This document shows, in pieces, positions 1-7,125 of a DNA stretch of 35,048 bases. The notes under the pieces are model-generated. The model ran no database searches, had not been told where the DNA came from, and saw only the letters and a list, made by a program, of their open reading frames with translations. How positions within the stretch are numbered: position 1 is the first letter of the stretch; each line of letters begins with the position of its first letter. A program made the translations under genes and the position numbers. The DNA is from a virus, in the IMG/VR virus record IMGVR_UViG_3300045243_000006, positions 1 to 35,048 of that record; one strand, given 5' to 3'.

Positions 1-573
1 GCCAAGTTAACATACTGGACTCAAACTATGAATAACTTTGGTGTTAAAGTCATTGGTAATAATGAAAATGAAGAAATACAACAGTTCGACACCTCTCTTG
101 CAGATTTAGACGCTGTGATTATGTCGCAATTCCAACTTGTCGCAGCAGCAGCAGAAGTGCCAGCAACGAAACTCCTCGGCACTACCCCAAAAGGGTTTAA
201 CTCAACTGGTGAATATGATGCACGTTCATATCATCAAAAACTCACCAGTATACAACAACACGGATTATCACCATTACTTGACCGTCATCATTTATTATTG
301 ATAAAAGCTTTTGTTGCTCCTAAATTCGGCATTGCTCCATTTAAACTCGAATCAAACTGGAATCCAGTAGATGAGCCTACAGCGGCAGAATTAGCAGATA
401 TCAACCTAAAGAAGGCACAAGCAGATAGTACTTATGTACAAACAGGCGCAATTGACGGTGTCGATGTACGCGATAAACTCATTGCCGATAAAGATTCAGG
501 ATTCAATGGTATTCAGCCTATAAGTGACCCGCTGAATATGGAAGAAAAAGTGGATAGTGATAATATGGATTAA
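1..573 (+). CDS. Phage portal protein, C-terminal part (DUF1073/Phage_portal_3 type), truncated by window start
   Basis: The frame is open from base 1, so this is the 3' end of a longer gene (190 residues seen). The portal forms the dodecameric ring at the capsid vertex through which DNA passes. The stretch VPATKLLGTTPKGFNSTGE, followed by DARSYH, is the hallmark C-terminal block of the DUF1073 portal family, and the next gene but two is a MuF-like minor head protein, the usual partner. The tail of the protein is acidic. Its stop codon (571-573) overlaps the stop codon of the convergent minus-strand gene, so there is no spacer between the late operon and that cassette. Family assignment is from motif recognition. 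Confidence 0.88.
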   Translation, partial: AKLTYWTQTMNNFGVKVIGNNENEEIQQFDTSLADLDAVIMSQFQLVAAAAEVPATKLLGTTPKGFNSTGEYDARSYHQKLTSIQQHGLSPLLDRHHLLLIKAFVAPKFGIAPFKLESNWNPVDEPTAAELADINLKKAQADSTYVQTGAIDGVDVRDKLIADKDSGFNGIQPISDPLNMEEKVDSDNMD

Positions 574-830
574 AAATCAAGTTCGTAAATTCTGCCATAA
601 ACACAGGTATTAACAAAAATAAAATAATCTATACGGCGTTTAGCTTCTTTTGGATGTAAGCCATCTTCATCAATTAATTTTCGATATAATCGGCAAAAGA
701 CCGCTTCACCAAATTTGAATTTTAAAATAAATATGAATAATGCCCCGTGAAGATATAATTTTACCTTTGCAAGGGTTGTCCCCTCAATTTCAAGTTTAGC
801 CTTCTTTTTGTCAAACTTTGTTATTTTCAT
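570..830 (-). CDS. Hypothetical 86-aa basic protein in reverse-strand cassette
   Basis: I do not recognise this protein. It is 86 residues, with a Lys-rich N-terminus (MKITKFDKKKAKLEIEG), a hydrophobic aromatic middle (LYLHGALFIFILKFKFG) and a mixed basic C-terminus. The middle could be a buried beta region or a short membrane segment. It starts 2 nt after the stop of the HTH gene upstream on the minus strand, with AAGGA just before ATG, so the two are probably translated together. The pair stands against the late operon between portal and MuF genes. An antitoxin/toxin-like or regulator/effector pairing is an inference from gene order only. Confidence 0.6.
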   Translation of the reverse strand: MKITKFDKKKAKLEIEGTTLAKVKLYLHGALFIFILKFKFGEAVFCRLYRKLIDEDGLHPKEAKRRIDYFIFVNTCVYGRIYELDF

Positions 831-832
831 AA

Positions 833-1102
833 TTAATCCTTCGGCATAAATAAAATTGGCAAATCAGTTCTTTCTTTTACTTTTATGCCATTATTTATAC
901 TTTTAATATCGACATATTTAGAAATAAATGTAAAACCGCCAGCTTTCCAAAGTTCAAGGCATCTTATAGCACTTCCCGGTATTCGGGCCTCGCCTTTCTC
1001 CCACGCCCTCACGCGTCTATCACTAGTGTATAGCCATGCGCCAAATTCTTTTTGGGTCATGCCAGTTGCAAGGCGGCTTATTTTAAATTGTAGGGGTGTC
1101 AT
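833..1102 (-). CDS. XRE-like helix-turn-helix DNA-binding protein, 89 aa
   Basis: A small HTH protein. The first ~55 residues fit the Cro/CI (XRE) fold: FKISRLATGMTQKEFGAWL, then the recognition segment TSDRRVRAWEKGEARIP, close to the antitoxin or antirepressor type in which a Trp follows the recognition helix (RAWEKG). The C-terminal ~30 residues are not recognised. A strong SD (AAGGAGAA) precedes ATG at 1102, and a TTGACA-like promoter lies upstream on the minus strand. Followed 2 nt later by the 86-aa gene. It probably autoregulates the short divergent region 1103-1201, which would also let it affect the MuF gene; that is inference. Confidence 0.8.
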   Translation of the reverse strand: MTPLQFKISRLATGMTQKEFGAWLYTSDRRVRAWEKGEARIPGSAIRCLELWKAGGFTFISKYVDIKSINNGIKVKERTDLPILFMPKD

Positions 1103-1131
1103 TTTTCTCCTTTATAATTTCAGCACTCACC

Positions 1132-1159
1132 ACAATAGGCTATTCCCGCCGCTTGTCAA
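1132..1159 (-). promoter_or_regulatory. Predicted sigma70 promoter of the reverse HTH cassette
   Basis: Read on the minus strand: TTGACA (1159-1154) is a perfect -35, followed by a 16-bp spacer and TATTGT (1137-1132), 4 of 6 to the -10 consensus. Predicted start near 1125, giving a leader of ~20 nt with the SD of the HTH gene. The promoter gives the cassette independent transcription within the late operon. Confidence 0.55.
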
Positions 1160-1195
1160 ATGGATATTTCACTATACTTCAATCCCTCCTATAAT
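1160..1195 (+). promoter_or_regulatory. Candidate late promoter upstream of the MuF gene
   Basis: Bases 1160-1175 (ATGGATATTTCACTAT) match 13 of 16 positions of the exact repeat found at 2025 and 7125. A perfect TATAAT follows at 1190-1195, 30 bp from the start of the element, and TTCACT (1168-1173) sits 16 bp before it as a 4/6 -35. The predicted start falls at about 1202, the A of the MuF start codon, so the message could be leaderless. Confidence 0.4.
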
Positions 1196-1201
1196 CACCA
1201 C

Positions 1202-2020
1202 ATGAGAGCAAAACAAAAGCAAAATGTCTTACGTGGCAAAGCGTTAAATCCCAATCTTTCCGATGCAGCTAGGTATCAGGCAAGGCTTGATAAGCTCATT
1301 AAGCAAATGACAACTCAAGTTGAGGCCGAACTTAAAGCATTATTCAAAACTGAAACGGCAAAAGAATATTTCGCTACAGATGATACTTTAAGCAATCAAG
1401 CTCGCATTGTTACTAGCTTATTAATGGAGAAGTTTAACGACATATTCGCATTTTGGTCAAAGCCTATAGCTGAACAAGTCGTTCAAGAAGCTAATAAATC
1501 CAGTGAAGTTTCAGTTGCTTCAAGTCTTAAGGAATTATCAGGTGGCATGACTCTAAATGTCAAATCCATATCCCCAGAAATGCTTGATATACTTCAAGCC
1601 AGCACAACGGAAAATGTAGCATTAATCAAATCAATCTCCGAGAAATATCTTAATGGTGTTCAACAAGCCGTTATGCGCTCTATTACTCAAAGCGGAGGCT
1701 TACAAGACCTTATTCCCTATCTGCAAAAGAGCAAAGAAATAACTTATCGCCGCGCCAGAATGATTGCATATGACCAAACCCGCAAAGCCTACAATTCTAT
1801 AAATCGTGGGCGCATGGAAAGGCTAGGTATTAAACAGTTTGAATGGTTGCATAGTGGCGGTTCGAACGAGCCTAGAAAGCTGCATATCGAACTATCAGGC
1901 AAGATATTCTCATTAGATAATCCGCCAGTTATCGATAAAAAAACAGGACAACGAGGTTTTCCTGGGGACTTGGTAAATTGCGCTTGTAGGTACTTGCCTA
2001 TAATTAAATTCGAAGATTAA
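1202..2020 (+). CDS. MuF/SPP1 gp7-like minor head morphogenesis protein, 272 aa
   Basis: Minor capsid protein that binds the portal and is packaged during head assembly. The C-terminal ~110 residues carry the MuF signature: RRARMIAYDQTRKAYNSINR, then LGIKQFEWLHSGGS, RKLHIELSGKIFSLDNPP, and RGFPGDLVNCACRYLP (FPG plus NCxCRY). The N-terminal half is helical, as in the family. Start: an in-frame ATG at 1160 exists, but 1202 gives the usual MxxKQKxxxxRG head and follows a TATAAT at 1190; no good SD precedes either. The stop is followed by the 16-bp late element at 2025. The function is well supported by order (portal, MuF, protease). Confidence 0.88.
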   Translation: MRAKQKQNVLRGKALNPNLSDAARYQARLDKLIKQMTTQVEAELKALFKTETAKEYFATDDTLSNQARIVTSLLMEKFNDIFAFWSKPIAEQVVQEANKSSEVSVASSLKELSGGMTLNVKSISPEMLDILQASTTENVALIKSISEKYLNGVQQAVMRSITQSGGLQDLIPYLQKSKEITYRRARMIAYDQTRKAYNSINRGRMERLGIKQFEWLHSGGSNEPRKLHIELSGKIFSLDNPPVIDKKTGQRGFPGDLVNCACRYLPIIKFED

Positions 2021-2024
2021 CGTA

Positions 2025-2063
2025 ATGGATATATCGCCATTATAAATTCTGTCTCATTATAAC
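2025..2063 (+). promoter_or_regulatory. Late-gene element (exact copy 1) with -10-like box
   Basis: ATGGATATATCGCCAT at 2025-2040 is an imperfect palindrome (ATGG..ATAT..CCAT) and is repeated exactly at 7125-7140, with four shared flanking bases (cgta) before it. TATAAC at 2058-2063 lies 33 bp from its start, and another AT-rich box, TATAAA, abuts it at 2041. The element stands in the 70-bp gap between the MuF and protease genes. A late promoter or activator site is the simplest reading; an RNA processing site is an alternative. Confidence 0.4.
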
Positions 2064-2090
2064 AATCAACAAAGTAAATATGGTTTAAAA

Positions 2091-3320
2091 ATGCCACTTG
2101 CAAAAGGGTCAAGTCAAGCTGTCATTTCTCAAAATATTGAGGAATTGATGAATGCAGGACACAGCAGAGAACAAGCCGCTGCCATTGCTTATAAAGAAGC
2201 TGGAAAAGATACGGCTGATAGTGCGCGTGAAGTGGATAATAATGGATGGATTGAAGTAAAAAACAACCCATTATCGAAAGTTGGTGTGTTTCCTTATTCG
2301 GGCGGACAAGTAGGAGGAGACCCTACAAAGATTTATAATGTTTATAGGCCAGCAGAGGAATTATCACATCCAGAGGCAATAGATTCTTTGAAGTTAATAC
2401 CATGGGTAAATGACCATGTAATGCTCGGAAGTAGTAAAGATGGATTAACACCAGCCGAAGAGAAAGGCGTAGAAGGTGTTATCGGAGAGGATGTTTATTT
2501 TAAGGACGGAATTTTATATGGGAATATTAAAATATTTTCTGAAAATCTCGCAAACTTAATAGAAGACGGCAAGAAGCAATTAAGCGCGGGATATCGTTGC
2601 GTTTATGATTTTGTAAGCGGTGTTTTTAATGGACAACCTTACGATGCGATACAGAAAAATATTAGATTCAATCACTTAGCTTTAGTGGATGAAGGTAGAA
2701 TGGGTAAGGAAGTTGCCGTATTAGACCACGTTTATACTTATGATTCAATCGACATAAAGGAGTTCAAAATGTCAGAAAAAGAAGACGAACAAAAGAAGGC
2801 AATGGATGCTATGTCAGCACAGCTTGCAAAAGCTTTAGATGACATTGAAGACCTCAAGAAAAAAGCTGAGGAAAAAAAAGCAGAAGATGCTGAAGAAGAC
2901 AAAGAGAAAGAGAAAAAAGCCGAAGACGATAAAGACGATGAAATGGCTTTGGATGAAGATAAAGACAAAGACGATGAAAAAAAAGGCATGGATAAGGCCG
3001 CAATGGATGCAGCTTTTGACGCTAAATTTGAAGGCCTTAAAAAGTCTATGTTTTCTGAAGTCACAAAACGTAATGCCTTGGCTGAACGCGCTTCTTACGA
3101 CATTGGTACTTTTGATAGTTCTGAAATGACGTTGAATGAAACGGCGGCTTATATTGTTGAAAAGCTAGGCATTCATTGCCCTAAAGGTTCAGAGCATATC
3201 GCCCTTGATGCGTATTATCATAGTCGTCCTGTTGATAAAACAGCATATGCCCTTGATGCTAATGTTAAACCAAAAGAGGGTGTGTTTACAGACTTCTTAA
3301 AAAATAAAGGAGATAAATAA
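2091..3320 (+). CDS. DUF2213-type prohead protease fused to scaffold, 409 aa
   Basis: Three parts are visible. Residues 1-45 (MPLAKGSSQAVISQNIEEL, then QAAAIAYKEAGKD) match a small module that is often free-standing. Residues ~50-220 are the DUF2213 domain: VYRPAEELSHPEAIDSLKLI, the probable catalytic His in WVNDHVML, GVIGEDVYFKDGILYGNIKI, and the probable catalytic Ser in KKQLSAGYRC, then HLALVDEGRMG. Residues ~227-320 are a very acidic/Lys-rich coiled coil typical of scaffolds. The C-terminus is a compact domain. It would assist capsid assembly and then cleave itself and the coat proteins. An internal start at 2769 likely makes free scaffold. It overlaps the next start (TAATG). Confidence 0.85.
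   Translation: MPLAKGSSQAVISQNIEELMNAGHSREQAAAIAYKEAGKDTADSAREVDNNGWIEVKNNPLSKVGVFPYSGGQVGGDPTKIYNVYRPAEELSHPEAIDSLKLIPWVNDHVMLGSSKDGLTPAEEKGVEGVIGEDVYFKDGILYGNIKIFSENLANLIEDGKKQLSAGYRCVYDFVSGVFNGQPYDAIQKNIRFNHLALVDEGRMGKEVAVLDHVYTYDSIDIKEFKMSEKEDEQKKAMDAMSAQLAKALDDIEDLKKKAEEKKAEDAEEDKEKEKKAEDDKDDEMALDEDKDKDDEKKGMDKAAMDAAFDAKFEGLKKSMFSEVTKRNALAERASYDIGTFDSSEMTLNETAAYIVEKLGIHCPKGSEHIALDAYYHSRPVDKTAYALDANVKPKEGVFTDFLKNKGDK
2769..3320 (+). CDS. Nested in-frame scaffold protein, 183 aa (internal start in the protease gene)
   Basis: The codon for Met227 of the protease-scaffold is preceded by AAAGGAG at 2756-2762, with 6 nt to ATG at 2769, one of the best SD sites in the window and better than that of the full-length gene. 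The product (MSEKEDEQKKAMDAMSAQL...) is exactly the scaffold portion: a heptad-rich Lys/Glu/Asp segment, then a C-terminal domain that would contact coat protein. The arrangement repeats the known lambda C/Nu3 design, in which scaffold is made in excess from a start inside the protease gene. The position is seen; the function is by analogy. Confidence 0.7.
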   Translation: MSEKEDEQKKAMDAMSAQLAKALDDIEDLKKKAEEKKAEDAEEDKEKEKKAEDDKDDEMALDEDKDKDDEKKGMDKAAMDAAFDAKFEGLKKSMFSEVTKRNALAERASYDIGTFDSSEMTLNETAAYIVEKLGIHCPKGSEHIALDAYYHSRPVDKTAYALDANVKPKEGVFTDFLKNKGDK

Positions 3321-4288
3321 TGGTAGGATTTCCACAACAAGCACCACTGACTACATATTCAGGTGCGGCAACTCCTGGTGATATCGCTTTTGATGCGCCA
3401 ATGAATGCCAGCACTTATAATTTATATTCAGCTGGCACGCCTAATAAAGTAGGTTACGCTTATACAGTAACTAATGGCGCAATTCCTAATGGTTCTGCTG
3501 TCGCTCCTAATGCGGGTACGGCAACAGTTGGTGGTACTGGCAAATTTGCTGGTATTCTAGTGCAATCTAAACAATATGTTGGATACGGCACGACTTCCGG
3601 TGGTCCACTTGCTCCTACACTTACTCTCCCAGATTATCAATGGGGCGAACTTTGCTATTTCGGTCAAGTTTGGGTATATATGGACAATATTCCTAATATT
3701 GGTGATTTGGTAACTTATGACCCGCTAGACGGCTCGATTTCATCCATTACGCCAACTGTTAATTTTGTCGGTTCAAGTTCAACTACAACTCTTACAGTAG
3801 CTTCGATTTCTTCCGGACGTATTTATGTTGGTATGCTTATCGGAACTCCTGCGAATCCGGGTGTGACTCCAGGTACTTTTATCACAGCTTTAGGCTCTGG
3901 TTTGGGTGGTACAGGCACTTACACAATTAGCGTAAGTCAAAGTATTGCTGGTTCTACAGCTATAACAGCTCCTAACATTCCAGCTCCTGCATTTTCGGGT
4001 ACTGCGACATGTTCTACCACAACTATGACAGTGGCAACTGTTGTATCTGGTCAAGTTTATGTCGGTATGCCTGTTAATGCGGCAACAGGATTCCCAGCAG
4101 GAACTGTAGTTACAGCTTTCGGTTCGGGCGTGGGTGGCACTGGAACATATACTATTAACACTAGCCAAACAGTAAGCCCAGCAGTAGCGATTACTGATAC
4201 CGCTAATGTTTTAATCCCGAATGCGATTGTATCGCATTTTGATGTAACAACCGCAGGGCTGGCCGTTATCAGCATGACAAATCCATAG
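3320..4288 (+). CDS. Probable capsid decoration/structural protein with two inserted beta repeats, 322 aa
   Basis: It lies between scaffold and major capsid, where decoration proteins of DUF2190 type are found. The N-terminal ~147 residues (GDIAFDAPMNAS, then GKFAGILVQSKQYVGYG, GDLVTYDPLDGSISSI) and the last ~28 residues (VLIPNAIVSHFDVTTAGLAVISM) read as one small beta-barrel domain. Between them are two ~70-residue Gly/Thr/Ser-rich repeats (about 148-217 and 224-292), each with VGM and GSGxGGTGTYTI. ATG overlaps the stop of the protease gene (TAATG). An exposed capsid-surface ornament is inferred. No transmembrane or signal segment. Confidence 0.7.
   Translation: MVGFPQQAPLTTYSGAATPGDIAFDAPMNASTYNLYSAGTPNKVGYAYTVTNGAIPNGSAVAPNAGTATVGGTGKFAGILVQSKQYVGYGTTSGGPLAPTLTLPDYQWGELCYFGQVWVYMDNIPNIGDLVTYDPLDGSISSITPTVNFVGSSSTTTLTVASISSGRIYVGMLIGTPANPGVTPGTFITALGSGLGGTGTYTISVSQSIAGSTAITAPNIPAPAFSGTATCSTTTMTVATVVSGQVYVGMPVNAATGFPAGTVVTAFGSGVGGTGTYTINTSQTVSPAVAITDTANVLIPNAIVSHFDVTTAGLAVISMTNP
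3761..4195 (+). repeat. Two tandem ~70-residue beta-domain repeats within the decoration-like protein
   Basis: Copy 1 (about 3761-3970) and copy 2 (about 3989-4195) encode aligned segments: STTTLTVASISSGRIYVGM and STTTMTVATVVSGQVYVGM, then GSGLGGTGTYTISVSQS and GSGVGGTGTYTINTSQT. The protein repeats are clearly related while the DNA has diverged, so this is an old duplication. Confidence 0.75.
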
Positions 4289-4299
4289 GAGTTAAATAA

Positions 4300-5433
4300 A
4301 TGAGAGAAGCAACCCCAATTTTAAGTCATTTTAGCGGTCGTGAAATAGCGGCTATAAATGGATTTAAACCAAGAAACGCCGCAGACGGTCATTATTCAAT
4401 GGATTCGATGGAGTCTATTGCCGAATTGCAAAAAGCTGGCATTTATCTAAATCGTTATAATACGCGTGATGCAATGGACGCTATTCAGCCATTAATCAGT
4501 ACAGCATCAGTCGGTACTCCAGTACAGTTCGTGCAAGCATTCTTGCCTGGACTTGTAAGGGCAGTGACTAACGCTAAATTGATGGATGAAATCGTTGGCG
4601 TTACTACTATCGGTACTTTCAAAGATGAGCAAATCGTTCAGTTATTCGTTGAAAATACTGGTGTAGCAACACTTTACGCAGATACATCAAATGTACCAAT
4701 GTCGGGTTTTAACCAAAATTTCGTATGGCGTGATGTGGTTCGTTATGAATCGGGTTTCGAAGTTGAGATTTTGGAAGAAATGCGTGGCGATGCTATGCGT
4801 ATTAATGTAGCAAATGAAAAGCGTCTTTCGGTTACTGATTTCGTATTGGAAAGAGCAAGAAATGAAGTGGGATTCTACGGCTATAATAGCGGTAATAATA
4901 ACACTTATGGTTTCTTGACTGACCCAAATTTACCAGCTTATGTAACTGTTGCTACAGGTGCGGTTTCAAGCTCTAAATTATGGGCTAATAAAACTTTCTT
5001 AGAAATCATTAACGATTTGCTTTTAGCTATTCAGTCATTGCGTACACAAACTGGTGAGCAGATTAATCCTAAACGCGTTCCTCTTACTTTGGTGTGTTCG
5101 ACTGCGGTTGTGGATTATCTAAGCAAGCCTACTGATTTCCCAGGCCAAACTGCATTAACATGGTTACAAGCAAATTATCCTGGTATTCGTGTTATTTCAG
5201 CGCCTGAATTAAACGGTGCGAATGGTGGAGCTAACGTGTTCTATCTATTCGCAGACCGTGTTGAAGATGGTTCTACCGATGGTGGGGCAACCTTTATTCA
5301 GATGGTTCCTGTTAAATTTATGACTACTGGTGTAATAAAAGTTCTAAAAGGTTACAAAGAAAGCTTTGCAAATGCTTTAGCTGGTGTATTCTGTAAACGT
5401 CCCTTCGCCGTGTTTAGGGCAAGTGGCATATAA
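4300..5433 (+). CDS. Major capsid protein, DUF2184 type, 377 aa
   Basis: Expected HK97-fold coat subunit of the icosahedral head. The size, the position after scaffold and decoration genes, and recognisable segments support the DUF2184 family: TASVGTPVQFVQAFLPGLVR near residue 70, a central YADTSNVPMSGFNQNF with VVRYESGFEVEILEEMR, RARNEVGFYGYN, and a C-terminal MVPVKFMTTGVIKVLKGYKE with KRPFAVFRASGI. The SD GGAG precedes ATG by 8 nt. There is 11 nt between genes. The N-terminal ~50 residues may be the part removed by the DUF2213 protease, which is inference. Confidence 0.88.
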   Translation: MREATPILSHFSGREIAAINGFKPRNAADGHYSMDSMESIAELQKAGIYLNRYNTRDAMDAIQPLISTASVGTPVQFVQAFLPGLVRAVTNAKLMDEIVGVTTIGTFKDEQIVQLFVENTGVATLYADTSNVPMSGFNQNFVWRDVVRYESGFEVEILEEMRGDAMRINVANEKRLSVTDFVLERARNEVGFYGYNSGNNNTYGFLTDPNLPAYVTVATGAVSSSKLWANKTFLEIINDLLLAIQSLRTQTGEQINPKRVPLTLVCSTAVVDYLSKPTDFPGQTALTWLQANYPGIRVISAPELNGANGGANVFYLFADRVEDGSTDGGATFIQMVPVKFMTTGVIKVLKGYKESFANALAGVFCKRPFAVFRASGI

Positions 5434-5461
5434 CAGATACATTTAACTTATAGGAAGAGCT

Positions 5462-5851
5462 ATGCCTTATATTTATTCTACACTTACGAATGATGTTGAT
5501 TATGCGACTTATAAATACGATACGCCTTTGGCCAATGGTCATAAACAGGCACGTTTAGATAGGTCAATTATTATAAAAGGTGGTACGAATGTCGCCACGC
5601 CGATAAAAAGGCGTGGTGGCGAGCCTGATACTCCAATTGGAGTCAGAACGGAAGTTACAAGAGAAGAAATGGCTTTATTGATGGAAAATGAAACCTTTCT
5701 TGAGCATATGAAAAAAGGCTTTATTAAAGAAGATAGTCGTAAAGTTGACCCTGAAAAGTTAGCTGCAAAGATGGACATAAAAGACCCATCACGCCCACGC
5801 ACTCCTGAAACTGATAAAGCCAGTAGAATTCCAGTGGCACAAGTTGCCTAG
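5462..5851 (+). CDS. Hypothetical head-associated protein, 129 aa
   Basis: I cannot name a function. It is polar, with a Tyr-rich start (MPYIYSTLTNDVDYATYKYD) and a Pro/Arg/Lys-rich, probably flexible C-terminus (DPSRPRTPETDKASRIPVA). Proteins with this kind of beginning are common between coat and DUF4054 connector genes in related myoviruses, so a structural or connector-accessory role is likely. GGAAGAG lies just before ATG. The coding DNA holds two neighbouring inverted repeats at 5592-5619 and 5630-5643. Confidence 0.6.
   Translation: MPYIYSTLTNDVDYATYKYDTPLANGHKQARLDRSIIIKGGTNVATPIKRRGGEPDTPIGVRTEVTREEMALLMENETFLEHMKKGFIKEDSRKVDPEKLAAKMDIKDPSRPRTPETDKASRIPVAQVA
5592..5643 (+). repeat. 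Two adjacent inverted repeats inside the 129-aa gene
   Basis: CCACGCC (5595-5601) and GGCGTGG (5610-5616) enclose an 8-nt loop; with G-U pairs the RNA stem extends to about 10 bp. Fourteen bases later, ACTCCAATTGGAGT (5630-5643) is a perfect 14-bp palindrome. Both lie within codons, so they may be chance. Confidence 0.3.
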
Positions 5852-5859
5852 GAGATTAT

Positions 5860-6309
5860 ATGACTAATGTTATATTTAATCCCGCATTATTCAGGGAGCA
5901 ATATCCCGCATTCCAATGTACTCCTCCAGCATCCGATTCGGTATTGCAGGGGTATTTTGATATGGCGACAGCTTATATAAGTAATAGGAATTGCCGTAAT
6001 TATTGCTATCTTGGTAGAATGTCTTTAGCGCAACAAACTCAAGCGTTGTATTTAATGACGGCGCATTTAGGTACTATTGCACGTTCTGTTTATAATAACG
6101 ATGCTATTGGCGTGATGACTCAAGCTACCGTGGATAAAGTTTCGGTAACACTTGAGCCTCCTCCCGCTTTAAATCAATGGCAATATTGGTTAAACTCTAC
6201 TCCTTATGGTCAGCAATTATTAGCGTTACTACAGGTAATTTCAGTTGGTGGTTATTTTGTAGGAGGGAGGCCAGAGCTTGCGGCCTTTAGACGTGCGGGA
6301 TGGAATTAA
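5860..6309 (+). CDS. DUF4054-type head-tail connector protein, 149 aa
   Basis: Adaptor that closes the portal vertex and accepts the tail. The family pattern is clear: FNPALFREQYPAFQ at the start, then helices with YLMTAHLGTIAR, AtvDKVSVTLEPPPA and the aromatic NQWQYWLNSTPYGQQLLALL, ending FVGGRPELAAFRRAG. GGAG is 5 nt before ATG. The 3' end overlaps the next gene by 10 nt, as is normal in compact neck modules. Confidence 0.8.
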   Translation: MTNVIFNPALFREQYPAFQCTPPASDSVLQGYFDMATAYISNRNCRNYCYLGRMSLAQQTQALYLMTAHLGTIARSVYNNDAIGVMTQATVDKVSVTLEPPPALNQWQYWLNSTPYGQQLLALLQVISVGGYFVGGRPELAAFRRAGWN

Positions 6310-6776
6310 CCTCGTCAAATCCAAACGCCTTACAGACAATTCAATTACGATTGAAAGAACTTGCTTCGCTACAAGCCAAAGCGGGATGGTTTCCTACAGC
6401 CAAATATCCTGATGGTACTTATGTTGCAGAAGTCGCTGCTCAAAATGAATTTGGCAATCCTACAAAGAAAATCCCTCCTCGTCCTACAGTGCGTCCCGCT
6501 GCGACTGAAAATCAAAAAGCATGGGAAGCAATAGCAGCGCAGGGAGCTAATAGAGTCTTAGTAGGAAAAGCCACCGCAAGGGATGTGATGGAGCTTTTAG
6601 GAGAGGCAGCAGAAAGTGCTATAAGAAAAAACATAGCAGCCTTAACCTCGCCGAAACTTGCAGAATATACACTTGCAAAGCGTAGAGAACGAGGCAATAG
6701 CTCAGAAAAGCCTCTTGTGGATACTAGATTGGAATTTAACACTGTAACAAGCGTGGTAGAAGATGCGACTACCTAA
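6300..6776 (+). CDS. Neck/HK97 gp10-like head-tail joining protein, 158 aa
   Basis: A small protein with the features of gp10-like or virion-morphogenesis neck proteins: an N-terminal helix, then AGWFPTAKYPDGTYVAEVAAQNEFG, PTKKIPPRPTVRPA (the conserved iPpRPf motif of these proteins), and a C-terminal KLAEYTLAKRRERG with KPLVDTRLEFNTVT (the 'PLvdTG.m..si' block). It overlaps the preceding gene by 10 nt and the following gene by 14 nt. It probably acts at the tail-completion ring between connector and tail terminator. Confidence 0.78.
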   Translation: MELTSSNPNALQTIQLRLKELASLQAKAGWFPTAKYPDGTYVAEVAAQNEFGNPTKKIPPRPTVRPAATENQKAWEAIAAQGANRVLVGKATARDVMELLGEAAESAIRKNIAALTSPKLAEYTLAKRRERGNSSEKPLVDTRLEFNTVTSVVEDATT

Positions 6777-7125
6777 TCTATTAAACGCAGCAATGAAATT
6801 AACAGGAAAGCAGAATTTTCTCTATATCAAATATCTTTCCCGAACTCCAAATGGTATAGGTCAATGGGAAACCACTTACGATATCCCTCGACAAGTTTCG
6901 GGACAAGTTCAGGCCGTGCCTAGAAATCTATTTGAAAAATATGGGTTGGATTTCCAAGGGACTTATTTAACATTTTATATATCAAAAGATATTCTAGATG
7001 TTCAACGTGATGTTTCGGGAGACCAGATTAAATTCGGGAATGATACTTATAAATGTCTCTCCGAAACTGATTGGTTTTTAATCAATGGCTGGACTGGTGT
7101 GATGGCCGTTAAAATTAATACGTAA
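6763..7125 (+). CDS. Phage collar/neck-type protein, 120 aa
   Basis: Small beta-rich protein in the head-closure position. It reads ...FLYIKYLSRTPNGIGQWETTY, then QVQAVPRNLFEKYGLDFQ, ending TYKCLSETDWFLINGWTGVMAV. This resembles the collar protein encoded beside the gp10-like gene in KPP10/Bcep-like myoviruses; the exact family is uncertain. It begins inside the upstream gene (14-nt overlap) without a strong SD, so it is likely translationally coupled. Its TAA stop is the first part of the second copy of the late element. Confidence 0.65.
   Translation: MRLPNLLNAAMKLTGKQNFLYIKYLSRTPNGIGQWETTYDIPRQVSGQVQAVPRNLFEKYGLDFQGTYLTFYISKDILDVQRDVSGDQIKFGNDTYKCLSETDWFLINGWTGVMAVKINT

Noticed and set aside
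2738-3129. Long open frames on the minus strand and in the +2 frame over the scaffold region
   Set aside because: They are shadows of the Lys/Glu/Asp-rich scaffold codons and have Ser-only or Lys-only composition.
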